A stretch of 5,419 bases of DNA from NCBI GenBank assembly GCA_947165115.1, contig CAMUZD010000142.1, positions 1 to 5,419 of the forward strand. The letters are read 5' to 3'. This document shows, one piece after another, positions 1 through 4,832 of this stretch; within the stretch, counting starts at the first letter, position 1; the number at the start of each line of letters is the position of its first letter. Both the position numbers and the translations under genes were made by a program. The notes under the pieces were generated by a model that was not told where the DNA came from, ran no database searches, and saw nothing but the letters and a program-made list of their open reading frames with translations. Origin of the DNA: an uncultured Clostridia bacterium (GTDB lineage: Bacteria; Bacillota; Clostridia; Oscillospirales; Acutalibacteraceae).

Positions 1-15
1 TTGGGACCATAATAA

Positions 16-657
16 GGAACGGCCGACAGAATCGCTCTGTCCGCCGCTCTTTTTACCGTCAGCGAATTCATTCCTTGGCCTGCCTGGCTGCAGGGCGGGG
101 GAATATCGCTTTTCGGCTCTCTGCCGATAATTGTTCTTTCATACAGACGCGGCCTCAAATATGCGATTCCGACCGCTTTTATTCTTTCGTTATTTGAGCT
201 CGTTATGGGCCTGAGCAATTTTGCCTGGGTAAAAGGTCCCGTATCATATGTAATAGTTGCCCTTTTCGACTATATTCTCGCCTACACATCGTTCGGCATC
301 GGAGGATTGTTCAGAAAAGCCAAAGGCAATGTTACTGTCAAGCTTGTTGCCGGCACGGTTATTACAAATGCAATAAGATTTGTCTGCCATTTCCTGAGCG
401 GTATCACAGTATGGAGCGAATATACACAGGGCAACGGCGGATTTACAAATCTTGATTCTCTGATTCACGGAATTACAAAGGGTTCTGTCATTTATTCCGT
501 TACTTATAACGGCGGCTATATGCTTCCCGAAACGATAATTGCCGTAATCGGCGCTGTTGCCGTCGGCATTATACTCAGAAAAGAGCTGGTTCGCTACCTG
601 GGCGAGAGTAAGCCGGCCGAAGCAACACCCGAAACGGCTGAAGATACTGCCGATTAG
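16..657 (+). CDS. thiT: ThiT, substrate-binding (S) subunit of an ECF thiamine transporter; 5' end missing or frameshifted
   Basis: Membrane protein that binds thiamine outside the cell and delivers it through the shared EcfA/A'/T module. The frame open from 16 encodes 213 residues with about six hydrophobic segments. The first helix carries the AxxxA motif (IALSAALF, from base 31) that docks on EcfT, and a SYRRGL loop follows. Counting from the first ATG (205), Asp22, His62, Gly66, Trp70, Tyr97 and Asn102 line up with L. lactis ThiT Glu84, His125, Gly129, Trp133, Tyr146 and Asn151, the thiamine pocket, with identical spacing for the HxxxGxxxW part. An acidic, Ala/Thr/Pro-rich tail of about 18 residues ends the protein. 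ATG 205 cannot be the true start, because it would delete the first two helices and has no ribosome site. Yet two tandem TAA stops at 10-15 close the frame, and no ATG, GTG or TTG lies in frame between them and 205. The family is clear; the 5' end is abnormal (see findings). Confidence 0.85.
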   Translation, partial: GTADRIALSAALFTVSEFIPWPAWLQGGGISLFGSLPIIVLSYRRGLKYAIPTAFILSLFELVMGLSNFAWVKGPVSYVIVALFDYILAYTSFGIGGLFRKAKGNVTVKLVAGTVITNAIRFVCHFLSGITVWSEYTQGNGGFTNLDSLIHGITKGSVIYSVTYNGGYMLPETIIAVIGAVAVGIILRKELVRYLGESKPAEATPETAEDTAD

Positions 658-703
658 TAAAAATAACTATATAAGCGAATTTATAATTATATAATTTTAT
701 TTA

Positions 704-732
704 TTGAATTTGTTCCTCTGCCGTGATATTAT
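704..732 (+). promoter_or_regulatory. SigA-type promoter with extended -10, driving the dCMP deaminase operon
   Basis: A -35 box TTGAAT (704-709), a 17-base spacer and a -10 box TATTAT (727-732), preceded by TG at 724-725, form an extended -10. Transcription would begin near 739, leaving a leader of about 20 bases before the ATG at 759. The promoter lies in an AT-rich spacer that includes a 12-base AT-only palindrome (685-696). It is the only good promoter seen for the four genes up to the terminator at 3480-3512. Confidence 0.7.
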
Positions 733-746
733 TAAAGAAAAACGGC

Positions 747-752
747 AGGGGG
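747..752 (+). promoter_or_regulatory. Ribosome binding site that sets the dCMP deaminase start at 759
   Basis: AGGGGG stands six bases before ATG 759. A longer in-frame reading from GTG 723 is possible on paper, but that codon overlaps the promoter -10 region and would lie upstream of the transcript start, so 759 is preferred. Confidence 0.75.
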
Positions 753-758
753 TATTTT

Positions 759-1256
759 ATGCCTAAAAGAAGCAATTATATCAGCTGGGATGAGTATTTC
801 ATGGGTATCGCGATGCTCTCATCCTACAGGAGCAAGGATCCGAATACGCGTGTCGGCGCCTGTATCGTAAACGACAAAAACCGCATCATGTCAATGGGTT
901 ACAACGGCTTTCCGATGGGCTGCAGCGATGATGAATTTCCCTGGGAGCGCACAGGCGAGGATTACGATACTAAGTATCCTTATGTCTGCCATGCCGAGCT
1001 CAACGCTATCCTTAACGCAAAGGGCACAAATCTCGACGGTTGCAAGATTTATGTAGCGCTGTTTCCGTGTAACGAATGCGCAAAAGCCATAATTCAATGC
1101 GGCATCAAAGAGGTAGTCTATCTTTCCGATAAGTATGACGGAACGCCCATGAATAAAGCTTCAAAGCGCATGTTTGACGCCGCCGGCGTAAAATACACTC
1201 AGCTCAGTATCAAAACTGAAAGCATCATAATAGATTTCAACGCTTCAAACGTTTAA
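759..1256 (+). CDS. Deoxycytidylate (dCMP) deaminase family protein
   Basis: Zinc enzyme of the cytidine/deoxycytidylate deaminase fold, expected to convert dCMP to dUMP in the cytoplasm and so feed thymidylate synthesis. The 165 residues match the usual length for the family. The zinc site is intact: HAE at 78-80 (His78 ligand, Glu80 proton shuttle) and PCNEC at 103-107 (Cys104 and Cys107 ligands). The N-terminal NTRVGACIV block and the GYNGFPMGCSDD segment (47-58) are typical of dCMP deaminases, as opposed to tRNA adenosine or riboflavin deaminases. The start at ATG 759 is set by AGGGGG at 747-752; a GTG at 723 falls inside the promoter. It is the first gene of an operon: the TAA overlaps the ribosome site of the alpha-galactosidase 12 bases downstream. 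Related to B. subtilis ComEB, but nothing here links it to competence. Family assignment is firm; substrate is from homology only. Confidence 0.9.
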   Translation: MPKRSNYISWDEYFMGIAMLSSYRSKDPNTRVGACIVNDKNRIMSMGYNGFPMGCSDDEFPWERTGEDYDTKYPYVCHAELNAILNAKGTNLDGCKIYVALFPCNECAKAIIQCGIKEVVYLSDKYDGTPMNKASKRMFDAAGVKYTQLSIKTESIIIDFNASNV

Positions 1257-1268
1257 GGAGGGAAATCA

Positions 1269-2435
1269 ATGCTTGCAAAGAAACCGCCCATGGGCTTCAA
1301 TACCTGGAACACTTTCGGCGAGGATATCAATGAATCCGTAATCAAGGAAACCGCAGATGCTATGGTCGAAAAAGGCCTGCTCGCCGCCGGTTATGAGTAT
1401 CTCGTAATCGATGACTGTTGGAGCGAGAAGCAGAGAGATCCGGAGACCGGAAAAATCATTCCCGATCATATCAAGTTCCCCAACGGAATGAAAGCGGTCA
1501 GCGATTATGTCCATTCAAAAGGGCTCAAATTCGGCATGTATTCCTGTGCCGGCACAAGAACATGCGCCGATTATCCGGGCTCGTTCGACCACGAATTCCT
1601 CGATGCCGAGACTTTTGCCGAATACGGCGCGGATTTCCTCAAATATGATTATTGCTACAGACCCGCTCATCATCACGGTGACCTGCTCTACAGAAAAATG
1701 GGTATGGCTCTCAAGGCCTGCGGCAGAGAGATTCTGTTCTCGGCCTGCAACTGGGGCTGCGATGATGTTTACAGGTGGATACGCTCGACCGGCGCTCATA
1801 TGTATCGCTCGACCGGCGATATAAGCGATAATTTCAGATCAATGAAGGATATCTGCTTCAGCCAGATTGAGAATCTTTCGTTCTCGGCGCCCGGCTGCTG
1901 GAACGATATCGATATGCTTACCGTCGGTATGTTCGGCAAGGGCAATGTCGGCTCAAGCGGCAGTTCAGCCGTTGATTATAAAACCGAATTTGCTGTCTGG
2001 TGTATGTATTCTGCCCCCCTTATGCTCGGAGGCGACATCCGCACTTTCGATGACGATATGCTTGCGCTCGTAACAAACAAAGACCTCATCCGTATCAATC
2101 AGGATGAGGAGGGGAGACCCGCTTTTGTTACAGACAGTTGTCTTGTCCGTAACAGCAACGGAGATAATGTTTATACCGCAAGCAGAGATGATAAGAAAGT
2201 CTTTGTAAAGCTGCTCTCCGACAACGAAATTGCTGTCCTCTTTGCTAATTTCTCGGATGATGAGAGAAAGATTGATTTCTTCTTTGAAGATGCCGGCCTG
2301 CCTGTTGCTTCCGGCTACGGCCTCGATATGAGAGAGATATTTACAGGCGAAAAGCTCGGCGTAAAGAAAGATATGCTTACCAGAGTAATTCCCGCTCATG
2401 ACTGCGAGTGCTATATCTGCGCTCTCTCTAAATAA
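1269..2435 (+). CDS. Glycoside hydrolase family 27 alpha-galactosidase, cytoplasmic
   Basis: Retaining glycosidase that should release terminal alpha-galactose from oligosaccharides such as melibiose or raffinose. The 388 residues form a TIM barrel (about 1-280) followed by a C-terminal beta-sandwich. Landmarks are PPMGFNTWNTF (6-16, usually MGWNSW), DDCW (48-51, galactose contacts), the nucleophile Asp127 in FLKYDYC, the acid/base Asp184 in RSTGDI, WNDIDML (211-217) and RINQD (275-279). There is no signal peptide, so the substrate must be imported. The position equivalent to human alpha-Gal A Glu203, which helps set 2-OH versus 2-N-acetyl specificity, is Asn161 in CNWG; as I recall, some fungal alpha-galactosidases share this Asn. 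AGGAGGG at 1256-1262, six bases before the ATG, fixes the start. The next gene begins one base after its stop. GH27 also contains alpha-N-acetylgalactosaminidases and beta-L-arabinopyranosidases, so the exact sugar is less certain than the family. Confidence 0.9.
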   Translation: MLAKKPPMGFNTWNTFGEDINESVIKETADAMVEKGLLAAGYEYLVIDDCWSEKQRDPETGKIIPDHIKFPNGMKAVSDYVHSKGLKFGMYSCAGTRTCADYPGSFDHEFLDAETFAEYGADFLKYDYCYRPAHHHGDLLYRKMGMALKACGREILFSACNWGCDDVYRWIRSTGAHMYRSTGDISDNFRSMKDICFSQIENLSFSAPGCWNDIDMLTVGMFGKGNVGSSGSSAVDYKTEFAVWCMYSAPLMLGGDIRTFDDDMLALVTNKDLIRINQDEEGRPAFVTDSCLVRNSNGDNVYTASRDDKKVFVKLLSDNEIAVLFANFSDDERKIDFFFEDAGLPVASGYGLDMREIFTGEKLGVKKDMLTRVIPAHDCECYICALSK

Positions 2436-2436
2436 T

Positions 2437-2634
2437 ATGAGCGAACTGCTCTGCATTTCCTGCGAAAAGCCGCTTTCCCGTGATGACATCGGCTTTCATA
2501 AAAAGATGGTGAACCGCGGCGCAGAGGAATTCATGTGTATCGACTGCCTCTGCGAGTATTTCGGAATATCCCGCTCAAAAGCGGATGAAATGATAAAAAG
2601 ATTCAAGAGCATCGGATGCTCCATGTTTAACTGA
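2437..2634 (+). CDS. Small four-Cys zinc-ribbon-like protein of unknown function
   Basis: A 65-residue soluble protein I cannot name. It has two CxxC pairs, Cys6/Cys9 (CISC) and Cys34/Cys37 (CIDC), as expected for a zinc ribbon, plus Cys39 and Cys61. Between the pairs lies a charged stretch, DDIGFHKKMVNRGAEEF (16-32). The C-terminal half reads as a short helical segment with basic and acidic residues ending GCSMF. The pattern resembles small uncharacterised clostridial proteins I have seen with a similar DEIG-KK-NRGAEEF-C-DCL layout, which suggests a conserved gene and not a chance frame. The start at 2437 is one base after the alpha-galactosidase stop and has no ribosome site of its own, so translation is probably coupled to the upstream gene. 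An in-frame ATG at 2398 would add 13 residues read through galactosidase coding sequence and is less likely. Metal binding and any nucleic-acid role are inference. Confidence 0.7.
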   Translation: MSELLCISCEKPLSRDDIGFHKKMVNRGAEEFMCIDCLCEYFGISRSKADEMIKRFKSIGCSMFN

Positions 2635-2637
2635 GGA

Positions 2638-2644
2638 AAGGTGA
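2638..2644 (+). promoter_or_regulatory. Ribosome binding site that sets the GDPD start at 2650
   Basis: AAGGTGA (2638-2644) pairs well with the 16S rRNA tail and stands five bases before ATG 2650. The alternative GTG at 2641 lies inside this element, and the GAGGA upstream would be only three bases from it, so 2650 is preferred. Confidence 0.6.
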
Positions 2645-2649
2645 CTGCT

Positions 2650-3420
2650 ATGGCAATTTGTAATGTTATTTCACACAGAGGAGCAAATAAATATGCTCCG
2701 CAGAATACTATGCCCGCTTTCAGAAAATCCGTTGAAATCGGCGTTGACGGATTTGAGACAGACGTTCATTTCTCGGCCGATAATCATATCGTAATCTGCC
2801 ATAACTACACAGTTGACGAGACCTCAAACGGTATGGGAAATGTGGCGGATATGACTCTTGAACGCCTTCGCGAGCTTGATTTCGGTTCTTATTTCTCCGA
2901 TGAATTCAAGGGCACTCAGCTCCCGACTCTCGAGGAATTTCTTGATCTCTGCAAAGATGATATGATCAAGGTCATGAATATCGAAATCAAGGAGCCCAAA
3001 AACGGAAAGAAGGATATCGCAGACAAGACTATTGAAATGGTCAAGGAATTCGGACTTTTTGATAAGCTTCTCATTTCGAGTTTCGATCCCGAGATTATCA
3101 TCCGCTGCAAAGAGGTCGATCCCGAGTGTAAGACCGGCTTCCTCTACAGCCCCGACAGACCGATTACCTATACCAAAATGGTTCTCCATTATGTCGAATA
3201 CGCAAAGGAGATCGGCGCTGATTTCCTGCATCCGCACTTCTCACTTGTCAATGCGAAATATGTTAAGAATCTCCATGATAACGGTATCGGTGTAAATCCC
3301 TGGACCGTTGACGATAAAGACACCGCCCGCAAGCTCCTCTCCTACGGCGTTGACGGCATCATCACCAACGTCCCCGATGATATGAATAGAATCATCGCCG
3401 AATACGAAGCCGAAAATTGA
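2650..3420 (+). CDS. Glycerophosphodiester phosphodiesterase (GDPD/GlpQ-UgpQ family), cytoplasmic
   Basis: Hydrolyses glycerophosphodiesters, such as deacylated phospholipids, to glycerol-3-phosphate and an alcohol. The 256-residue TIM barrel has no signal peptide, so it is of the intracellular UgpQ type. Conserved residues are in place: HRG at 9-11 (catalytic His9), ETD at 36-38 (Glu36 and Asp38, metal), His51 (second catalytic His, in ICHN), NIEIK at 110-114 (Glu112 metal, Lys114), and the C-terminal NPWTVDD and ITNVPDD signatures. These match the T. tengcongensis enzyme residues His17, Glu44, Asp46, His59, Glu119 and Lys121 at a near-constant offset. The usual PENT after HRG is PQNT here, a variant that I believe is common in clostridial members. 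Translation from ATG 2650 is preferred over GTG 2641 because of AAGGTGA at 2638-2644. It is the last gene of its operon, with a terminator starting 60 bases downstream. Confidence 0.92.
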   Translation: MAICNVISHRGANKYAPQNTMPAFRKSVEIGVDGFETDVHFSADNHIVICHNYTVDETSNGMGNVADMTLERLRELDFGSYFSDEFKGTQLPTLEEFLDLCKDDMIKVMNIEIKEPKNGKKDIADKTIEMVKEFGLFDKLLISSFDPEIIIRCKEVDPECKTGFLYSPDRPITYTKMVLHYVEYAKEIGADFLHPHFSLVNAKYVKNLHDNGIGVNPWTVDDKDTARKLLSYGVDGIITNVPDDMNRIIAEYEAEN

Positions 3421-3424
3421 TTTT

Positions 3425-3439
3425 AGTATATGTTATACT
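3425..3439. repeat. Short inverted repeat just after the GDPD stop
   Basis: AGTATA (3425-3430) and TATACT (3434-3439) are perfect complements around TGT. A second short pair, TTGAT/ATCAA, sits at 3468-3478. Neither is GC-rich or followed by a T-run of its own, so they are not terminators; they could be protein-binding sites or chance in AT-rich DNA. Confidence 0.3.
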
Positions 3440-3479
3440 TAGCACATCCAGTCATCTCAATCAGTTTTTGATAATCAAT

Positions 3480-3512
3480 TAAAACCCTATCTTGAGTTCG
3501 GATAGGGTTTTA
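3480..3512 (+). terminator. Intrinsic terminator of the dCMP deaminase-GDPD operon
   Basis: A perfect 12-base stem, TAAAACCCTATC (3480-3491) with GATAGGGTTTTA (3501-3512), encloses a nine-base loop, and the 3' arm runs into a T-rich tail (TTTTATTTGTTTG). It separates the first operon from the peroxide-response promoter 60 bases downstream. The opposite strand lacks a good T-run beyond the stem, so it is best read as acting on the + strand. Confidence 0.88.
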
Positions 3513-3571
3513 TTTGTTTGTGCATAATTTGAGAGTAAATTTAATAATTGGGAACTAAAATGAAAAAACTC

Positions 3572-3600
3572 TTGACAAGCGCAAATAAATTGTATACAAT
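3572..3600 (+). promoter_or_regulatory. Strong SigA-type promoter of the peroxidase-ohrR operon
   Basis: A perfect -35 TTGACA (3572-3577), a 17-base spacer and a -10 TACAAT (3595-3600) predict a start near 3607 and a leader of about 26 bases before ATG 3633. No further promoter is evident between the following genes, which are separated by 3 to 15 bases, so it probably drives all of them. The -10 is embedded in the operator described separately. Confidence 0.8.
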
Positions 3601-3607
3601 ATAATCG
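3583..3607. promoter_or_regulatory. Predicted OhrR operator overlapping the -10 box
   Basis: The centre is the perfect 12-base palindrome ATTGTATACAAT (3589-3600), flanked by AAATAA on the left and ATAATCG on the right. It closely resembles the B. subtilis ohrA operator as I recall it, which is built from TACAATT/AATTGTA half sites meeting at a TGTATACA centre. The inner half sites are well kept and the outer ones are weaker. The site covers the -10 and the start point, so a bound repressor would block polymerase. The ohrR gene lies in the operon it would control. The operator identity is inference from this match and the neighbouring regulator. Confidence 0.68.
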
Positions 3608-3632
3608 AAATCAATTGAAGGGAGAAATAAAA

Positions 3633-4106
3633 ATGAATATTTACGATTTCACTGTAAAAAGTATTACCGGTGAAGAGGTCCCGCTGAAGAATTTTGAGGG
3701 TAAGGTGCTCCTTGTTGTCAATACAGCTACCGGATGCGGCTTTACCCCGCAGTATGACGGCCTTCAGGATCTTTATGAGAAATATAATGAAAAGGGCTTC
3801 GAGATTCTGGATTTTCCGTGCAACCAGTTCGCAAATCAGGCTCCCGGGACAGAGGGCGAAATTGCGAGCTTCTGCTCGGTTAAATTCGGCGTAACCTTCC
3901 CACAGTTTGCAAAAATCAAGGTCAACGGAGACGGTGAAGAGCCGCTCTATACCTGGCTCAAATCTCAGAAGAGCGGAGTGCTCGGCAGCAAAATCAAGTG
4001 GAATTTTACCAAGTTTCTCATTGACAGAAACGGCAGTGTGGTTGAAAGATTTGCCCCGACCGTGACTCCCGAAAAAATAGACGGCGAAGTTGCCAAACTT
4101 CTCTGA
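3633..4106 (+). CDS. gpx: Glutathione-peroxidase-family thiol peroxidase (GPx fold, 2-Cys type)
   Basis: Reduces hydrogen and organic peroxides; non-animal members like this generally take electrons from thioredoxin, not glutathione. The 157 residues are a complete thioredoxin-fold GPx. The active site has peroxidatic Cys35 (NTATGCGFTPQY, Cys in place of selenocysteine), Gln69 (FANQAPG), and Trp123 and Asn124 (KWNFTKFL). Cys63 (FPCNQF) and Cys81 (SFCSVKFGVTFP) match the second and third Cys of plant and insect enzymes; Cys81 is the likely resolving Cys. There is no signal peptide. ATG 3633 is chosen because AGGGAG (3619-3624) sits eight bases upstream; a TTG at 3615 is in frame but overlaps that region. 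It is the first gene after an OhrR-like operator, followed 15 bases later by the TSCPD gene, so induction by organic peroxides is predicted. The B. subtilis relative is BsaA. Confidence 0.93.
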   Translation: MNIYDFTVKSITGEEVPLKNFEGKVLLVVNTATGCGFTPQYDGLQDLYEKYNEKGFEILDFPCNQFANQAPGTEGEIASFCSVKFGVTFPQFAKIKVNGDGEEPLYTWLKSQKSGVLGSKIKWNFTKFLIDRNGSVVERFAPTVTPEKIDGEVAKLL

Positions 4107-4121
4107 TACGGAGGCATTATT

Positions 4122-4382
4122 ATGGAATATACTTATAAAACCGAAATGGTATGCGCACAGTTCATTCATTTCAATCTTGACGGTGACGTTGTCACAAACA
4201 TTTCTTTTGACGGAGGATGCAACGGCAACCTCAAAGCGATTTCTAAGCTCCTTGAAGGGCAGACCGTTGACTACATCGAGGAGAAGCTTCTCGGCAATAC
4301 CTGCGGAAGAAGACCGACCTCATGCGCCGACCAGCTCGCCAAAGCGGTCCGGGAAGCATATAATTCTCAGAAGAAGGCTTGA
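4122..4382 (+). CDS. Standalone TSCPD-domain protein (TIGR03905-like), function unknown
   Basis: An 86-residue protein of the small TSCPD family, related to a C-terminal domain of some vitamin B12-dependent ribonucleotide reductases. It shows the family blocks: an early Cys11 (MVCAQFIHF), FDGGCNGNLKAISKLLEG (29-46, Cys33), GNTCGRRPTSCADQLA (58-73, Cys61 and Cys68). The namesake motif reads TSCAD here, Ala replacing Pro. The four cysteines are at the conserved family positions as I remember them, which suggests metal or redox chemistry, but no function is established to my knowledge. GGAGG at 4110-4114, seven bases before the ATG, supports the start. It lies between the peroxidase (15-base gap) and ohrR (3-base gap), so it should be co-expressed in the peroxide response. 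Confidence 0.85.
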   Translation: MEYTYKTEMVCAQFIHFNLDGDVVTNISFDGGCNGNLKAISKLLEGQTVDYIEEKLLGNTCGRRPTSCADQLAKAVREAYNSQKKA

Positions 4383-4385
4383 TTT

Positions 4386-4820
4386 ATGGGAAAGTATGAA
4401 GCGCTGAAGCTCGAGAATCAGCTCTGTTTTCCGCTTTACGCGGCAGGCAAGGAAATAGTAAAAAAATATGTTCCCGTGCTTGATAAACTCGGTCTGACAT
4501 ATACTCAGTATATCGCCATGATGGTGCTCTGGCAGGGCGACGGAATATCCGTTAAAGAGCTCGGTTCGAAGCTGTTTCTTGATTCAGGAACACTGACTCC
4601 TCTTCTCAAAAGTATGGAGAAGAAGGGCTTTGTTAAGAGACAGAGAAGCGAAGCGGATGAGCGCGTGGTTTCGATTTATCTTACAGAAGAGGGCAGAGAA
4701 CTGCGCGAAAAGGCGCTGTGTGTCCCCGAGGCAGTTGGCAAATGCGTAAAACTTTCGCCCGATGAGGCAATGCAGCTCTATACTCTTCTTTATAAACTTC
4801 TCGGAAATCTTTCCGAATAA
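4386..4820 (+). CDS. ohrR: OhrR, MarR-family organic-peroxide-sensing repressor
   Basis: Dimeric winged-helix repressor that leaves DNA when organic peroxides oxidise a reactive cysteine. The 144 residues follow B. subtilis OhrR closely from KLENQLCFPLYA (8-19) onward. Cys14 corresponds to sensing Cys15, and Tyr28 and Tyr39 to the Tyr29 and Tyr40 that hydrogen-bond it, all at an offset of one. The recognition helix region (LFLDSGTLTPLLKSME, 63-78) and the wing (KRQRSEADERVVSIYL, 84-99) are typical of OhrR. B. subtilis OhrR is a one-Cys sensor; this protein also has Cys112 and Cys120, the latter within a residue of my recalled alignment to resolving Cys127 of the Xanthomonas two-Cys sensor. 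The gene begins three bases after the TSCPD stop, with AAGG at 4374-4377 inside that gene as ribosome site. Since it lies downstream of the predicted operator, autoregulation is likely. Confidence 0.93.
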   Translation: MGKYEALKLENQLCFPLYAAGKEIVKKYVPVLDKLGLTYTQYIAMMVLWQGDGISVKELGSKLFLDSGTLTPLLKSMEKKGFVKRQRSEADERVVSIYLTEEGRELREKALCVPEAVGKCVKLSPDEAMQLYTLLYKLLGNLSE

Positions 4821-4832
4821 GAGGTGTTTTCA

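Noticed and set aside
1..204. TPP riboswitch expected before thiT
   Set aside because: All of this stretch from 16 on reads as ThiT protein; any riboswitch would be outside the window.
685..696. AATTATATAATT palindrome downstream of thiT
   Set aside because: AT-only stem in very AT-rich DNA with no loop or T-run; neither a credible terminator nor a recognisable operator.
1782..1818. A 13-base direct repeat (CGCTCGACCGGCG at 1782-1794 and 1806-1818) in the GH27 gene, giving RSTG twice around the acid/base Asp184
   Set aside because: Other GH27 proteins have nearly the same spacing between the preceding Trp and this Asp, so it looks like convergent codon use, not a recent duplication.
1965..2489. 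174-residue open frame on the minus strand
   Set aside because: It lies antisense to the conserved GH27 gene, has no recognisable motif or upstream ribosome site, and arises from codon bias in the real gene.
2824..3237. 137-residue open frame on the minus strand
   Set aside because: Antisense shadow of the GDPD gene, without motifs of its own.
3421..3571. Possible small RNA or extra small gene in the spacer between the two operons
   Set aside because: The only strong structure is the intrinsic terminator; no frame with a ribosome site and start is convincing and no promoter precedes it.
3555..4169. 204-residue open frame on the minus strand
   Set aside because: It covers the peroxidase gene and its promoter in antisense; the + strand has complete active-site motifs and expression signals, so this is a shadow frame.
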